Assembly (NCBI RefSeq): GCF_003026285.1
Contig: NZ_PYOD01000028.1
Span: forward strand, 1-35,167
DNA length: 35,167 nt
Direction of reading: 5' to 3'
Origin: Photobacterium profundum
GTDB lineage: Bacteria > Pseudomonadota > Gammaproteobacteria > Enterobacterales > Vibrionaceae
Shown in pieces: positions 24,712 through 32,759 of the stretch (position 1 is the first letter of the stretch; each line of letters starts with the position of its first letter). Both the position numbers and the translations under genes were made by a program. Under the pieces are notes generated by a model. It saw nothing but the letters and a program-made list of their open reading frames with translations. It was not told where the DNA came from and searched no databases.

Positions 24712-26175
24712 ATGAAGTTAAAACTTGCAGGCATTTTATCACTTTCAATAGGTTTAGTAGCTTGTGGAGGTGGCGGGGGAAGTAGCGATAGCACTAAGCC
24801 AGCAATACAAACGAAATCTATCGAAGGTGTCGCGATTGATGGTTATATCAAAGGAGCCACTGTATTTTTGGATCTAAATTACAATGGTAAGCTGGATGAT
24901 GGCGAGCCAAGTAGTATCACCGATAAAGAAGGTAATTACCGCCTAGCATTAAGCGGTTCAAACTCCGACTGTATTGATTACGCGCCAATTGTCGTGAATG
25001 TTCCAGTGGGTGCCATTGATGCCGATGATCCAGAAAATCCGATTCAGCAGGCTTACCAGCTGGTGTATCCACCTGCAATTACGGTTAGTTCGGATGAGGA
25101 AATCAAATTCACCACGCCACTGACCACTATACTCTGGAATGAAATTCAAGAAGATATTCACAAAACAGGTTTGAATAGCTGTCAGGCTCTAAAAGAAGCG
25201 GTGAACACGCAAAATAAGATTCTGCAGAATGTCAAAGATCATGAAAACCGTATCGCAAACCGATATAACATTACCGTTGAAAGCTTGTACGGTGACTTTA
25301 TAAAAGAAGAGAACAAAGACTTGTATAACCTGGCTCAGAAAATGATGCCGGCACTTAAAAAGTCTTATGAAGAGACAAAGATTATTCAACAGAAAAACCC
25401 AGATGCACAATTGGCGTATGTGGATTACTACTGGGACTTTTGGGATTATAGAACCAATCAACCAGTTGATAAATGGTATCGAACAGAAGCTATTATCAAG
25501 GCTAATAAAGTGGTCACAATTGACCATCAAGTTACGGATGACTTATCTAATATCATTAAGCTAATCAGACATGTTGAAAGTAATAATTCTCAGCATAATG
25601 GTATCGGTTACAGTAAAGAAGCATGGTTATCTTTTGATGAGTCTCTAGCAGAATACACTTGCTCTATTAATGAAACGATTGAACAGCTTCCAGAACAGAA
25701 TGCGTTAACCTCGTACGGGGTGCGTAACAGTTCGACTTCAAGGGAAGGTGACTGGGATAACTGCTCAAATAAGAGTGTTGATAGCAACTTTTATCAGCAG
25801 TTGACCACAATAACTGTTGATGGAATGAAAGAGCAAAGAACATTAACGCAGACAAGCTTTAATTATAACCAACGCGTTCAGTTCGATGACTTGGTAAATC
25901 TAAGTGATAAAATCAATTCGTACAGTCGAAGTGATTTGAATATATTAAACTTTTTGTCGAGTAGTTTTGATGAAAATACCGGTAATGGTGCAGATGACTG
26001 GTGGCGTGCGAAGTACGAATATCTTCAGCATTCAATGAATGACTTTACGCAGGTTATTACAGAGAAGTACTCTTCAGGTGTTTGGGCTAAAACGCAATAT
26101 TTCAGCAATGGAACCAATAAACGAGAGTGTTCGAGCGATGGACAAACTTGGTCTGTAGCGGCTTGTAAGAGCTAA
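24712..26175 (+). CDS. large lipoprotein with SdrD-B-like domain
   Basis: A 487-residue predicted lipoprotein. The signal peptide MKLKLAGILSLSIGLVAC has lipobox LVAC (Cys18), followed by a Gly/Ser-rich spacer. Residues about 32-75 (GYIKGATVFLDLNYNGKLDDG, then GNYRL) resemble the carboxypeptidase-regulatory/SdrD-B-like domains common in marine bacterial lipoproteins. The remaining 400 residues are acidic and Asn/Gln-rich with no family I recognise. The ATG at 24712 gives the clean signal peptide; an in-frame ATG at 24682 has a stronger AGAGGGAG site and would add ten residues before it. The protein should sit in the outer membrane or periplasm. It stands alone between two terminators. Confidence 0.85.
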   Translation: MKLKLAGILSLSIGLVACGGGGGSSDSTKPAIQTKSIEGVAIDGYIKGATVFLDLNYNGKLDDGEPSSITDKEGNYRLALSGSNSDCIDYAPIVVNVPVGAIDADDPENPIQQAYQLVYPPAITVSSDEEIKFTTPLTTILWNEIQEDIHKTGLNSCQALKEAVNTQNKILQNVKDHENRIANRYNITVESLYGDFIKEENKDLYNLAQKMMPALKKSYEETKIIQQKNPDAQLAYVDYYWDFWDYRTNQPVDKWYRTEAIIKANKVVTIDHQVTDDLSNIIKLIRHVESNNSQHNGIGYSKEAWLSFDESLAEYTCSINETIEQLPEQNALTSYGVRNSSTSREGDWDNCSNKSVDSNFYQQLTTITVDGMKEQRTLTQTSFNYNQRVQFDDLVNLSDKINSYSRSDLNILNFLSSSFDENTGNGADDWWRAKYEYLQHSMNDFTQVITEKYSSGVWAKTQYFSNGTNKRECSSDGQTWSVAACKS

Positions 26176-26238
26176 CATTTGAATCTCTATGTCTGCATCG
26201 AGTGTCAGCTCATTTATGAGCTAGAGTAGCTAGATAAA

Positions 26239-26276
26239 GGGTGTTACTTACCAGTAATAAGTAACGCCCTTTTTTA
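26239..26276 (+). terminator. Rho-independent terminator
   Basis: GGGTGTTACTTA and TAAGTAACGCCC form a 12-base stem with one G-T pair around CCAGTAA, followed by TTTTTTA. It terminates the lipoprotein transcript and, read from the other strand (CCCTTTATCT), may also serve the converging GGDEF-EAL gene. A second small hairpin (AGCTCAT/ATGAGCT) lies at 26207-26222. Confidence 0.88.
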
Positions 26277-26312
26277 TTTTTGTGTGCCATCCTGAAATAG
26301 GTTTCTCGTTGG

Positions 26313-28490
26313 TCAAATTACTGTGCTCATTGCACCGTTTAATTCTGTGATCGGTACTGGCCTGCTAAACAGATAGCCTTGACCGAAATCACAGCCATAT
26401 TGCTGAAGCAAATTGAATTGTTCCTGTGTTTCGATACCTTCGGCTATTACGCTAATTTGCAGTGTGTGAGCCATGGAAATCAGTGCTTGAACGATTTTCT
26501 GATCAGAGTTATTTGAGTCCAGATCCTTAACAAAACTACGGTCAATTTTGAGCTTGTCGACGGGCAATCGTTTTAACATCGCCAAGGAAGAGTAGCCTGT
26601 ACCAAAATCGTCGATGGCGACTGTAATCCCTAACTCCTTGAACTGACGTAAAGTATATATCGCACTTTCGACATTTTCCATCAGGGTTGATTCTGTTATC
26701 TCGATTTCAAGAAAACGTGCATCAATACCCACATTCCGGATAATCCTGCGTATATTCTCTAATAAATCCGGATCATTGAACTGCCTTGGCGATAAGTTAA
26801 CCGCTATACGGTGGCGCTTCCCTATATGTAACTGGTGCATTTTGATGACGTTACACACTTCCTGAATAACCCAGTAGCCAATATTTTTAATTTTCCCAGA
26901 TTCTTCCGCAATACCAATGAACCTTTCGGGGTACAAGAGGCCTTCTCTAGGATGGTTCCACCTAATCAAGGCCTCGTAACAGCATAACTTGTTACTATAA
27001 AAATTAAAGACAGGCTGGTAGTGTAAAACGAACTGTTTCTTGCTGATTGCAGTGTCTAAACTTTCTTCAATCGATACTTTATCTAATGCTTTTTTCTGTA
27101 GAGCTTTGTTGAAAAAGTGATAGTTCCGCTTGCCACTTTTTTTCGCTGAATACATTGCCATATCCGCGTTTCTTAGAAGCGTGGATACGTCATTTCCGTC
27201 TGAAGGTATCATGGTAATTCCAACCGATGCAGAAACAGAGAGTTCCTTGTTATTCAAGAAAATTGGTTCAGAAATAACCTCTATCAATTGTCCAGCAATA
27301 CGGCCAGCATCTGAGGCTGAGTAGGAAGCAGACAATAGAACAGTAAACTCATCTCCTCCAAGGCGGGCAACGATATCATTTTTATTAACCACGGAATTCA
27401 ATCGATGTGAGATTTGTTGTAATACACAATCGCCAATGTCGTGTCCCTGCGAGTCGTTAATGCGCTTAAAATCATCTAGGTCAAAACAGAGCAAAGCTGC
27501 AGAATTTCCGCAGCATTCTGTTTGCTGAATGACTTGCTCTAGGTGCTCATTTAAAAGTCGTCTGTTTGCAAGTCCTGTTAGGTAATCATAAAACGCAAAT
27601 TTTTCTAGCTCATGTGTTTTTTGTTTAACGATTTTTTGAAGTTTTTCGGGTTGCCGGAGCACAAACCACATAGCCCAAGATCCAAATAGAGCGATGGTAA
27701 TACTGGTAAGGTAACCGAGTGTAGCCTGCCAGATACTTCCTTCCATTGGACGGCTTATGGTTATTTTCCAAGTAGCATTTGGAACATTGATTGTGCTAGT
27801 ACGATGAGGAGAGACGATAGGTTCTCTAGAGGCTGTGATCACTTCCGTCTCGCTAGTATCAGGGGATCGTCGAGTTAGTTGATAACGATACCCTTTGGAC
27901 TGTAAGAGGTCTAATTCCGTTGACGCTAACAAATCATCTAAATAGATCAAGGCAGCGGTAAAGCCCCAAAATATCTGCTTGTTACCGTCTCTAATAAATA
28001 CAGGATTACGCCCAATAACAGCCACGCCACCTTGAATCAGTTCGAAAGGACCAGCCAAAGTGAGTTTTTGCTCATTGATAGCAGAGAGTGCTTCCTTACG
28101 GCGTTTATCATCCTTAAGAATATTGTGCCCGATAGCTTTCTCATGACCTAAAAGCGGGTATATTTTCTGGATTATTCCATCTGGTGCTAGTTGGAGATTA
28201 GATATTCCACCAATTGTCCTCAATATCTCTTCAGAGAAGTGATCAAAGTCGTCGATTCGACCATTTTGTTGTTGAACTTCCAGAGCTAAAATATGCGTAG
28301 CAGATAATGATTGTGATAGACGGCGTTCAAATGCTTTTGCTTGTGCATTGACGATATCATTTAGCAACAGGTGCTGTTCTTGGGCGTTCAGCGTATTGCT
28401 CATATGAGTCCAATATATGCCAATTGAGCTTATAAGAAGAAATAAGGCTCCACAAATTACGCGACGATTAGGTAGGTACATCTGTTTCAT
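26313..28490 (-). CDS. CHASE-GGDEF-EAL cyclic-di-GMP enzyme
   Basis: A 725-residue inner-membrane signalling protein. An N-terminal transmembrane helix (about 11-27) and a second (about 257-278) flank a periplasmic CHASE-type sensor (about 60-230, with GRNPVFIRDG). A GGDEF domain (about 295-455) keeps GGDEF at 378-382, so diguanylate cyclase activity is possible. An EAL domain (about 472-715) keeps EAL at 506-508, NLSPRQF, EITES, DDFGTGYSS (627-635), KIDRSFV and EGIET (684-688), so phosphodiesterase activity is also possible. The inhibitory RxxD site before GGDEF reads NKND, so product feedback at that site is probably lost. It is a lone gene. The CHASE ligand is unknown. Confidence 0.93.
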   Translation of the reverse strand: MKQMYLPNRRVICGALFLLISSIGIYWTHMSNTLNAQEQHLLLNDIVNAQAKAFERRLSQSLSATHILALEVQQQNGRIDDFDHFSEEILRTIGGISNLQLAPDGIIQKIYPLLGHEKAIGHNILKDDKRRKEALSAINEQKLTLAGPFELIQGGVAVIGRNPVFIRDGNKQIFWGFTAALIYLDDLLASTELDLLQSKGYRYQLTRRSPDTSETEVITASREPIVSPHRTSTINVPNATWKITISRPMEGSIWQATLGYLTSITIALFGSWAMWFVLRQPEKLQKIVKQKTHELEKFAFYDYLTGLANRRLLNEHLEQVIQQTECCGNSAALLCFDLDDFKRINDSQGHDIGDCVLQQISHRLNSVVNKNDIVARLGGDEFTVLLSASYSASDAGRIAGQLIEVISEPIFLNNKELSVSASVGITMIPSDGNDVSTLLRNADMAMYSAKKSGKRNYHFFNKALQKKALDKVSIEESLDTAISKKQFVLHYQPVFNFYSNKLCCYEALIRWNHPREGLLYPERFIGIAEESGKIKNIGYWVIQEVCNVIKMHQLHIGKRHRIAVNLSPRQFNDPDLLENIRRIIRNVGIDARFLEIEITESTLMENVESAIYTLRQFKELGITVAIDDFGTGYSSLAMLKRLPVDKLKIDRSFVKDLDSNNSDQKIVQALISMAHTLQISVIAEGIETQEQFNLLQQYGCDFGQGYLFSRPVPITELNGAMSTVI

Positions 28491-28763
28491 TAATCTTCAT
28501 ATCATTACCCTGTAAATTGAATTAAGGCTAACATATTAACAAGATCAATAGTTAATTTTGAGGCTATTTTGACCGTTTAGGTAAAGTACTGTGCTTGTTT
28601 TTGTTCATTTTAAAAAGTTGCAGTGTGAATAAAGTTATCTGAACGAGGCTAGTGGCTTTTATCGAATTTAGTAAGAGGTTGAAAATTATCGATGAAACGA
28701 GCATGTTGATGTAACTTCGGTATACAATCAATGGCTGTAATTATTGTTAGATGGTAATCATAC

Positions 28764-29711
28764 GTGAAGAACTTTGATGTTAATTTGTTGCGGGTATTGG
28801 CTGTTTTACTCGAAGAGCGCAGCGTAACAGCGGCGGCATCACGTTTATACCTCAGTCAATCGGCTGTCAGTAAACAATTGGCTAAACTGCGTGAAACCTT
28901 TGATGATCCGCTTTTTGAACGTCAGTCTAAAGGGTTACTTCCTACCCCGAAAGCGTTGTCTCTTGCACCCAATATTCATGAGATCTTACGACAAATTGAT
29001 CAGCTAGCGATCCCTTCAAAGTTTGAACCCGAAAAAAGTCAGCGTACGTTTACATTTGATTTGGTTGAAACAGCATATACAGTAACATATTCGCGTTTTA
29101 TGCCGACCTTACTTAAGCAAGCGCCTGGTATTAGTATCAATAGCCGCACTTGGAGTGATGAGAGTTTGAATCGGTTATTGAGGCGTGAAATTGATTTTGG
29201 GATTGGAATTTTTGAATGGGATGAACGTGCAAAATCTCATTACCTTAGCATTTCTGATGAGCTTAATTATGCAGAGCTTGTACGGGATCACTCGGTTTGT
29301 CTGATGCGTAAAGGACACCCTGCGTTGCTAGAAGAATGGAATATAGATACCTTCTTGAAATATCGACACTTAGAAGTCACCATTGGTGGCATTAGTGGTT
29401 GGTTATTAAAAGAGGTACTCGACATTGAGCGCAAGCAACTCGACAGTGCAGTTAATATGTCGGATGTGCAGAGTGCCGTAAAACTGTGTGAAGAAAGTGA
29501 CTTACTGATGTGTTATCCGTCTTCTGCTGTTAAGGCGTTAAATATGGATGCCAATCTCGTTGTTAAGCCGCTCCCGATAAAACTGGAACCAGGTGGATAC
29601 TCGTTACTTTGGCATCGCCATTTTGATAACGATCCGAGCCATAAATGGTTACGAGAGCTGATCATAGGTCTAGCGTCTGATGAAGTGATAACGCGCGATA
29701 CATACAATTAA
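28764..29711 (+). CDS. LysR-family transcriptional regulator
   Basis: A 315-residue LysR-type regulator. The N-terminal winged helix-turn-helix is at about 5-64 (NLLRVLAVLLEERSVTAAAS, then LSQSAVSKQL and DPLFERQSKGLLPT); the remainder is the effector-binding domain. The start is GTG at 28764 with no strong ribosome binding site, but it gives the standard LysR N-terminus. It is divergent from the CHASE-GGDEF-EAL gene across 273 bases, so it could regulate it; this is positional inference only. The next gene is an AraC-type regulator 93 bases downstream, separated by an inverted repeat. Confidence 0.9.
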   Translation: MKNFDVNLLRVLAVLLEERSVTAAASRLYLSQSAVSKQLAKLRETFDDPLFERQSKGLLPTPKALSLAPNIHEILRQIDQLAIPSKFEPEKSQRTFTFDLVETAYTVTYSRFMPTLLKQAPGISINSRTWSDESLNRLLRREIDFGIGIFEWDERAKSHYLSISDELNYAELVRDHSVCLMRKGHPALLEEWNIDTFLKYRHLEVTIGGISGWLLKEVLDIERKQLDSAVNMSDVQSAVKLCEESDLLMCYPSSAVKALNMDANLVVKPLPIKLEPGGYSLLWHRHFDNDPSHKWLRELIIGLASDEVITRDTYN

Positions 29712-29730
29712 AGGTAGCGGGGTATACTCG

Positions 29731-29786
29731 ATACTGACTGTCTAGAGGGATAGAGTATTTAAGTGATATGCTCTAGACTTCAGTAT
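29731..29786 (+). repeat. imperfect inverted repeat between two regulator genes
   Basis: ATACTGA-CTG-TCTAGAG (29731-29747) is matched by CTCTAGA-CT-TCAGTAT (29771-29786): two 7-base stems separated by an unpaired bulge, around a 23-base loop. It ends 19 bases before the AraC-type gene start. It may be a leader structure, a terminator without T run, or an operator pair. Confidence 0.45.
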
Positions 29787-29804
29787 AATCAGAACGTTAT
29801 ATGA

Positions 29805-30698
29805 ATGGCTTTTCGCAATATGAATATACCTGAAGTTGGCTTTAACCACACAAAAACGGCAAATCGCGAAATTGAAATCATTGATTTAGAACAATTGTAC
29901 CAACGTAAAAATAGCCTGACTCATAATCCCACTTTGCCACATCGCGTCGACTTCAATCAGATAATTCACATCGAAGAAGGAGAGGGAACTCATTTAATAG
30001 ACTTTGTGAGCTACCCTTATGAATCGGGTGCATTTATTTTTATTCAGAAAAACCAAGTGCATGCGTTTGATTTTGGCCAAAAACCAAAAGGTAAAATACT
30101 GTTATTTACGCAAGAGTTTATCAATCAAGCGCTTGCGAACATGAGATTGCCAGAATTTACGCCAACTCACTTAGAGTATTCTTACCAGCCTGTATTTATT
30201 CCTGACTCAGAAGCCATGAGCAGTAGCGAAAAGCTATTGGCTGAAATAAGCAAAGAGCTTGTACATCAGGAATCAAACCCTTTGATTGTCATGTTTCTGT
30301 TTTCTTCATTGTCGTTAATTCTGCGCCGAGTGATGCCAGAGAATCATCATGATAGATTAAACAAAGATCAACTCAGTAAATTCACTGAATTTGTTGATTT
30401 ACTTGAGCAAAATTTCCGTCGCTCTAGAGATGCTACTTATTACGCTGATCACCTGCACACTACCTATAAAACCTTAAATCAGATCTGTAAATTAGCGACT
30501 AATCAAACGGCTAAGCAACTGATCGATGCTTACACTATTTTGGAGGCAAAAAGGCGACTTGTATTAGATGGACTACCCACTCAACAGCTTGCTTATGAAT
30601 TTGGTTTTGAAGATGCCAGCAATTTTGTAAAGTACTTTAAAAAACATACATTGATCACCCCATCCCGTTTTCAGAAACAGTTTGAAGTTCGTCATTGA
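29805..30698 (+). CDS. AraC-family transcriptional regulator
   Basis: A 297-residue AraC/XylS-type regulator. The N-terminal half (about 35-120) is a cupin-like sensor fold (HRVDFNQIIHIEEGEGTHLI, then GAFIFIQKNQVHAF). The C-terminal 100 residues hold the paired helix-turn-helix domain (YADHLHTTYKTLNQICK, then TQQLAYEFGFEDASNFVKYFK and TPSRFQ). It lies 80 bases upstream of a secreted SnoaL-like gene on the same strand, which is its likeliest target. The effector is unknown. Confidence 0.9.
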   Translation: MAFRNMNIPEVGFNHTKTANREIEIIDLEQLYQRKNSLTHNPTLPHRVDFNQIIHIEEGEGTHLIDFVSYPYESGAFIFIQKNQVHAFDFGQKPKGKILLFTQEFINQALANMRLPEFTPTHLEYSYQPVFIPDSEAMSSSEKLLAEISKELVHQESNPLIVMFLFSSLSLILRRVMPENHHDRLNKDQLSKFTEFVDLLEQNFRRSRDATYYADHLHTTYKTLNQICKLATNQTAKQLIDAYTILEAKRRLVLDGLPTQQLAYEFGFEDASNFVKYFKKHTLITPSRFQKQFEVRH

Positions 30699-30778
30699 CC
30701 ATTATTCCGCCTGTACTGACCATGTGAGTTCTGCCTTTTATCATTACTATTACTTCATTCCAACGAGAGGTGAAAATA

Positions 30779-31642
30779 ATGAAAAAAGGTATGTCAGCCG
30801 TTTTAGCGACAACGGTTTTAGTGTGTACAGCATACACAAGTCAGGTTTCAGCGAAGGAAAATACAATGAACCTATCTAACAAAGAGAAAGCGATTGCTGT
30901 ACTTAACAGCATTGAAACTGGTGATCAGCAAGCAATCAGCTATGTAAATCCAGATAAATATATTCAACATAACCTAGTTGTAGGAGATGGTCTCGCGGGT
31001 TTTGGTGCAGTACTGCAAGCACTTCCAGAGGGGAGTGCAAAGGTTAATGTAAAACGTGCTTTCACTGATGGTGACTACGTATTTACACATACCGATTATA
31101 ATTTCTTCGGCCCTAAAGTTGGCTTTGATGTATTCCGTTTTGAAGATGGCTTAATTGTTGAGCACTGGGATAACCTTGCTGAAAAAGTAGGAATGAACCC
31201 AAGCAATCGTACTCAGCTAGATGGCCCAATAGAGGTTAGCGATTTAGATAAGACAAAAGAGAACAAAATACTCGTTGCTGACTTTGTTGATACGATTCTT
31301 ATGAAAGGTGATTTTGCTCACCTAGGTCACTTTATTGATGACGGTGATGCCGATTATCTTCAACACAATACAGCCATAGCAGACGGTGTTTCCGGCTTAG
31401 GTAAAGCACTAGATGAGATGGAAAAACAAGGCATTAAAATGGTTTATACAGAAAACCATATCGTACTAGGTGAAGGTAACTTTGTTCTGAGTATTAGTGA
31501 AGGTAGCCTTGGTGGCGAACACGTTTCTTTCTATGATCTATTCCGCATTGAAAATAATAAAATTGTAGAACACTGGGATACTATCGAGTCAATTCCAGCG
31601 AAAAGTGCATGGAAAAATAACAATGGAAAATTTGGTTTCTAA
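30779..31642 (+). CDS. secreted protein with two SnoaL-like domains
   Basis: A 287-residue protein with a Sec signal peptide (MKKGMSAVLATTVLVCTAYTSQVSA). Two homologous halves of the SnoaL/NTF2-like fold follow. Half 1 runs about 33-130 (AIAVLNSIETGD, YIQHN, GFDVFRFEDGLIVEHWDN) and half 2 about 150-275 (VADFVDTILMKGD, YLQHN, VSFYDLFRIENNKIVEHWDT). Repeated QHN and VEHWD motifs show an internal duplication. Single-domain relatives are annotated as SnoaL-like aldol-condensation proteins, but the reaction is unproven. ATG at 30779 has GAGAGG eight bases upstream; a GTG at 30770 is less likely. It follows the AraC-type regulator. Confidence 0.85.
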   Translation: MKKGMSAVLATTVLVCTAYTSQVSAKENTMNLSNKEKAIAVLNSIETGDQQAISYVNPDKYIQHNLVVGDGLAGFGAVLQALPEGSAKVNVKRAFTDGDYVFTHTDYNFFGPKVGFDVFRFEDGLIVEHWDNLAEKVGMNPSNRTQLDGPIEVSDLDKTKENKILVADFVDTILMKGDFAHLGHFIDDGDADYLQHNTAIADGVSGLGKALDEMEKQGIKMVYTENHIVLGEGNFVLSISEGSLGGEHVSFYDLFRIENNKIVEHWDTIESIPAKSAWKNNNGKFGF

Positions 31643-31711
31643 ATAGAGCTAACATTACAAATAGCCAGGCGTTCGGTAAACTGCACATACGCATGACATC
31701 TAAGCTTTGAC

Positions 31712-31738
31712 ATAATACCTCTTTAACGGAGGTATTAT
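31712..31738 (+). terminator. hairpin after the SnoaL-like gene
   Basis: ATAATACCTC (31712-31721) and GAGGTATTAT (31729-31738) form a perfect 10-base stem with a 7-base loop. No T run follows on the plus strand, so it is at best a weak terminator. The GGAGG in its right arm may be the ribosome binding site of the eroded acetyltransferase gene. Confidence 0.4.
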
Positions 31739-31800
31739 AAATCAAACAAAAAAACGCCTTAAATAGTTTCAAATTCTTGTCCCTGTCTAAAAAGAGTTTA

Positions 31801-32163
31801 TTTGTCGATGCATAGTTTTGGATGTCTCAAGTCGATAGTATGCGCAATATCTATATTCCCGCTTCAGAAACCTACGTATACGAAATAGAGTCAAAAGTAG
31901 TTGGTTTTTTTGCGTTGTATGAGAATACTTTGGCTGCAATTTTTGTCGCTCCTGAACGTCAAGGGCAGGGTATTGGTAAGACGTTAATAAATCACGCCAA
32001 AGAGCAAAGATTTAGCCTAACGCTTTCTGTTTACAAAGAGAATGTGGCAAGTTTAAATTTCTATTTGTCGCAAGGCTTTACTATCATGAGTGAGCAAATT
32101 GATGAGCATACAGGGCATCAGGAATACACTATGAACGTGGGTATATCAAAAACTGTTAGTTAA
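31801..32163 (+). pseudogene. GNAT acetyltransferase, N-terminally eroded
   Basis: From ATG at 31822 the frame gives 113 residues with the GNAT acetyl-CoA loop in VAPERQGQGIGKTL and the late NFYLSQGF motif. YjaB-type relatives carry about 35 more N-terminal residues. Upstream in the same frame the codons read F-V-D-A-TAG-F-W before ATG; this matches the family's HDFI-x-x-x-FW segment with an amber codon at 31813-31815. No ribosome binding site precedes 31822. The simplest reading is a decaying gene that lost its N-terminus; a functional short form starting at 31822 is possible. The substrate of the intact enzyme is unknown. Confidence 0.6.
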
Positions 32164-32286
32164 GCTTAGCTTTTCCATACAAATTCCCCAAGTCCATCAT
32201 TCGCAATAGTCTTTATCCTGCTCTTGCATCATTTCGAGTTAATGCATTACCCTATACACCAGACTAATTTAAAGAAGTAATAATCT

Positions 32287-32616
32287 ATGTCCTTTCCTCC
32301 TTGCCTTAACTGTAAATCTGAATTTGTTTACCAAGATCAAAGTCATTTAGTCTGCCCTGAATGCGCGTTTGAATGGAACCCATCGGAAACTGATGACGCC
32401 TTTACTGTAAAAGATATCAACGGAAAACTGCTGGAACAAGGAGATAAGGTCACACTAGTTAAAGACCTTAAAGTAAAAGGTAGCTCTCTGAATCTAAAAA
32501 TCGGCACTAAAGCAGTCATTAAGCGCATAGTCGAAGGAAAGGATCACCAATTAGACTGTAAAGTGGATGGTGCAGGCGAAATAATGGTGACAGCAAAGTA
32601 CGTAAAGAAAGCCTAA
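32287..32616 (+). CDS. yjdM: zinc ribbon protein YjdM (PhnA)
   Basis: A 109-residue protein matching the YjdM/PhnA family along its whole length. The zinc ribbon is formed by Cys6-x2-Cys9 and Cys23-x2-Cys26 (PPCLNCK, LVCPECAFEW). The strongly conserved core VKDINGKLLEQGDKVTLVKDLKVKGSS and LKIGTKA follow. Despite the old name it is not the phosphonoacetate hydrolase; its function is unclear. It is cytoplasmic. Its stop codon overlaps the left end (TAAC) of an attC-like structure. Confidence 0.93.
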   Translation: MSFPPCLNCKSEFVYQDQSHLVCPECAFEWNPSETDDAFTVKDINGKLLEQGDKVTLVKDLKVKGSSLNLKIGTKAVIKRIVEGKDHQLDCKVDGAGEIMVTAKYVKKA

Positions 32617-32708
32617 CTCATTGAACTCAGCATCTTAAGAGTGATTTCAAACGCGTGCCTTTTTCGGTTCACTCATTTCTACTTAACACTCTTTTAGATG
32701 CTGATTTA
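32614..32708 (+). repeat. VCR/attC-like inverted repeat after yjdM
   Basis: CAGCATCTTAAGAGTG (32628-32643) is matched by CACTCTTTTAGATGCTG (32687-32703), with one extra base and one mismatch. The interior reads TTTCAAACGCGTGCC, TTTTTCGG, then TTCACTC, an order that resembles Vibrio VCR sites from memory. TTAAGAGTGATTTCAAAC here matches 16 of 18 bases of the attC-like site at 652-722. The left end TAAC overlaps the yjdM stop; a right-hand GTTA is not seen. It could also be an ordinary mRNA 3' hairpin. Confidence 0.45.
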
Positions 32709-32759
32709 CCAACATTTAGTGTCTACGCACATCTATAAATGATCATAGGCAAAGCTCGA

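Noticed and set aside
2372..32163. Genome-wide amber (TAG) recoding suggested by two interrupted genes
   Set aside because: Intact genes here, such as the M20 peptidase and the second pentulose permease, end in TAG, and nothing indicates a suppressor tRNA or a recoding element.
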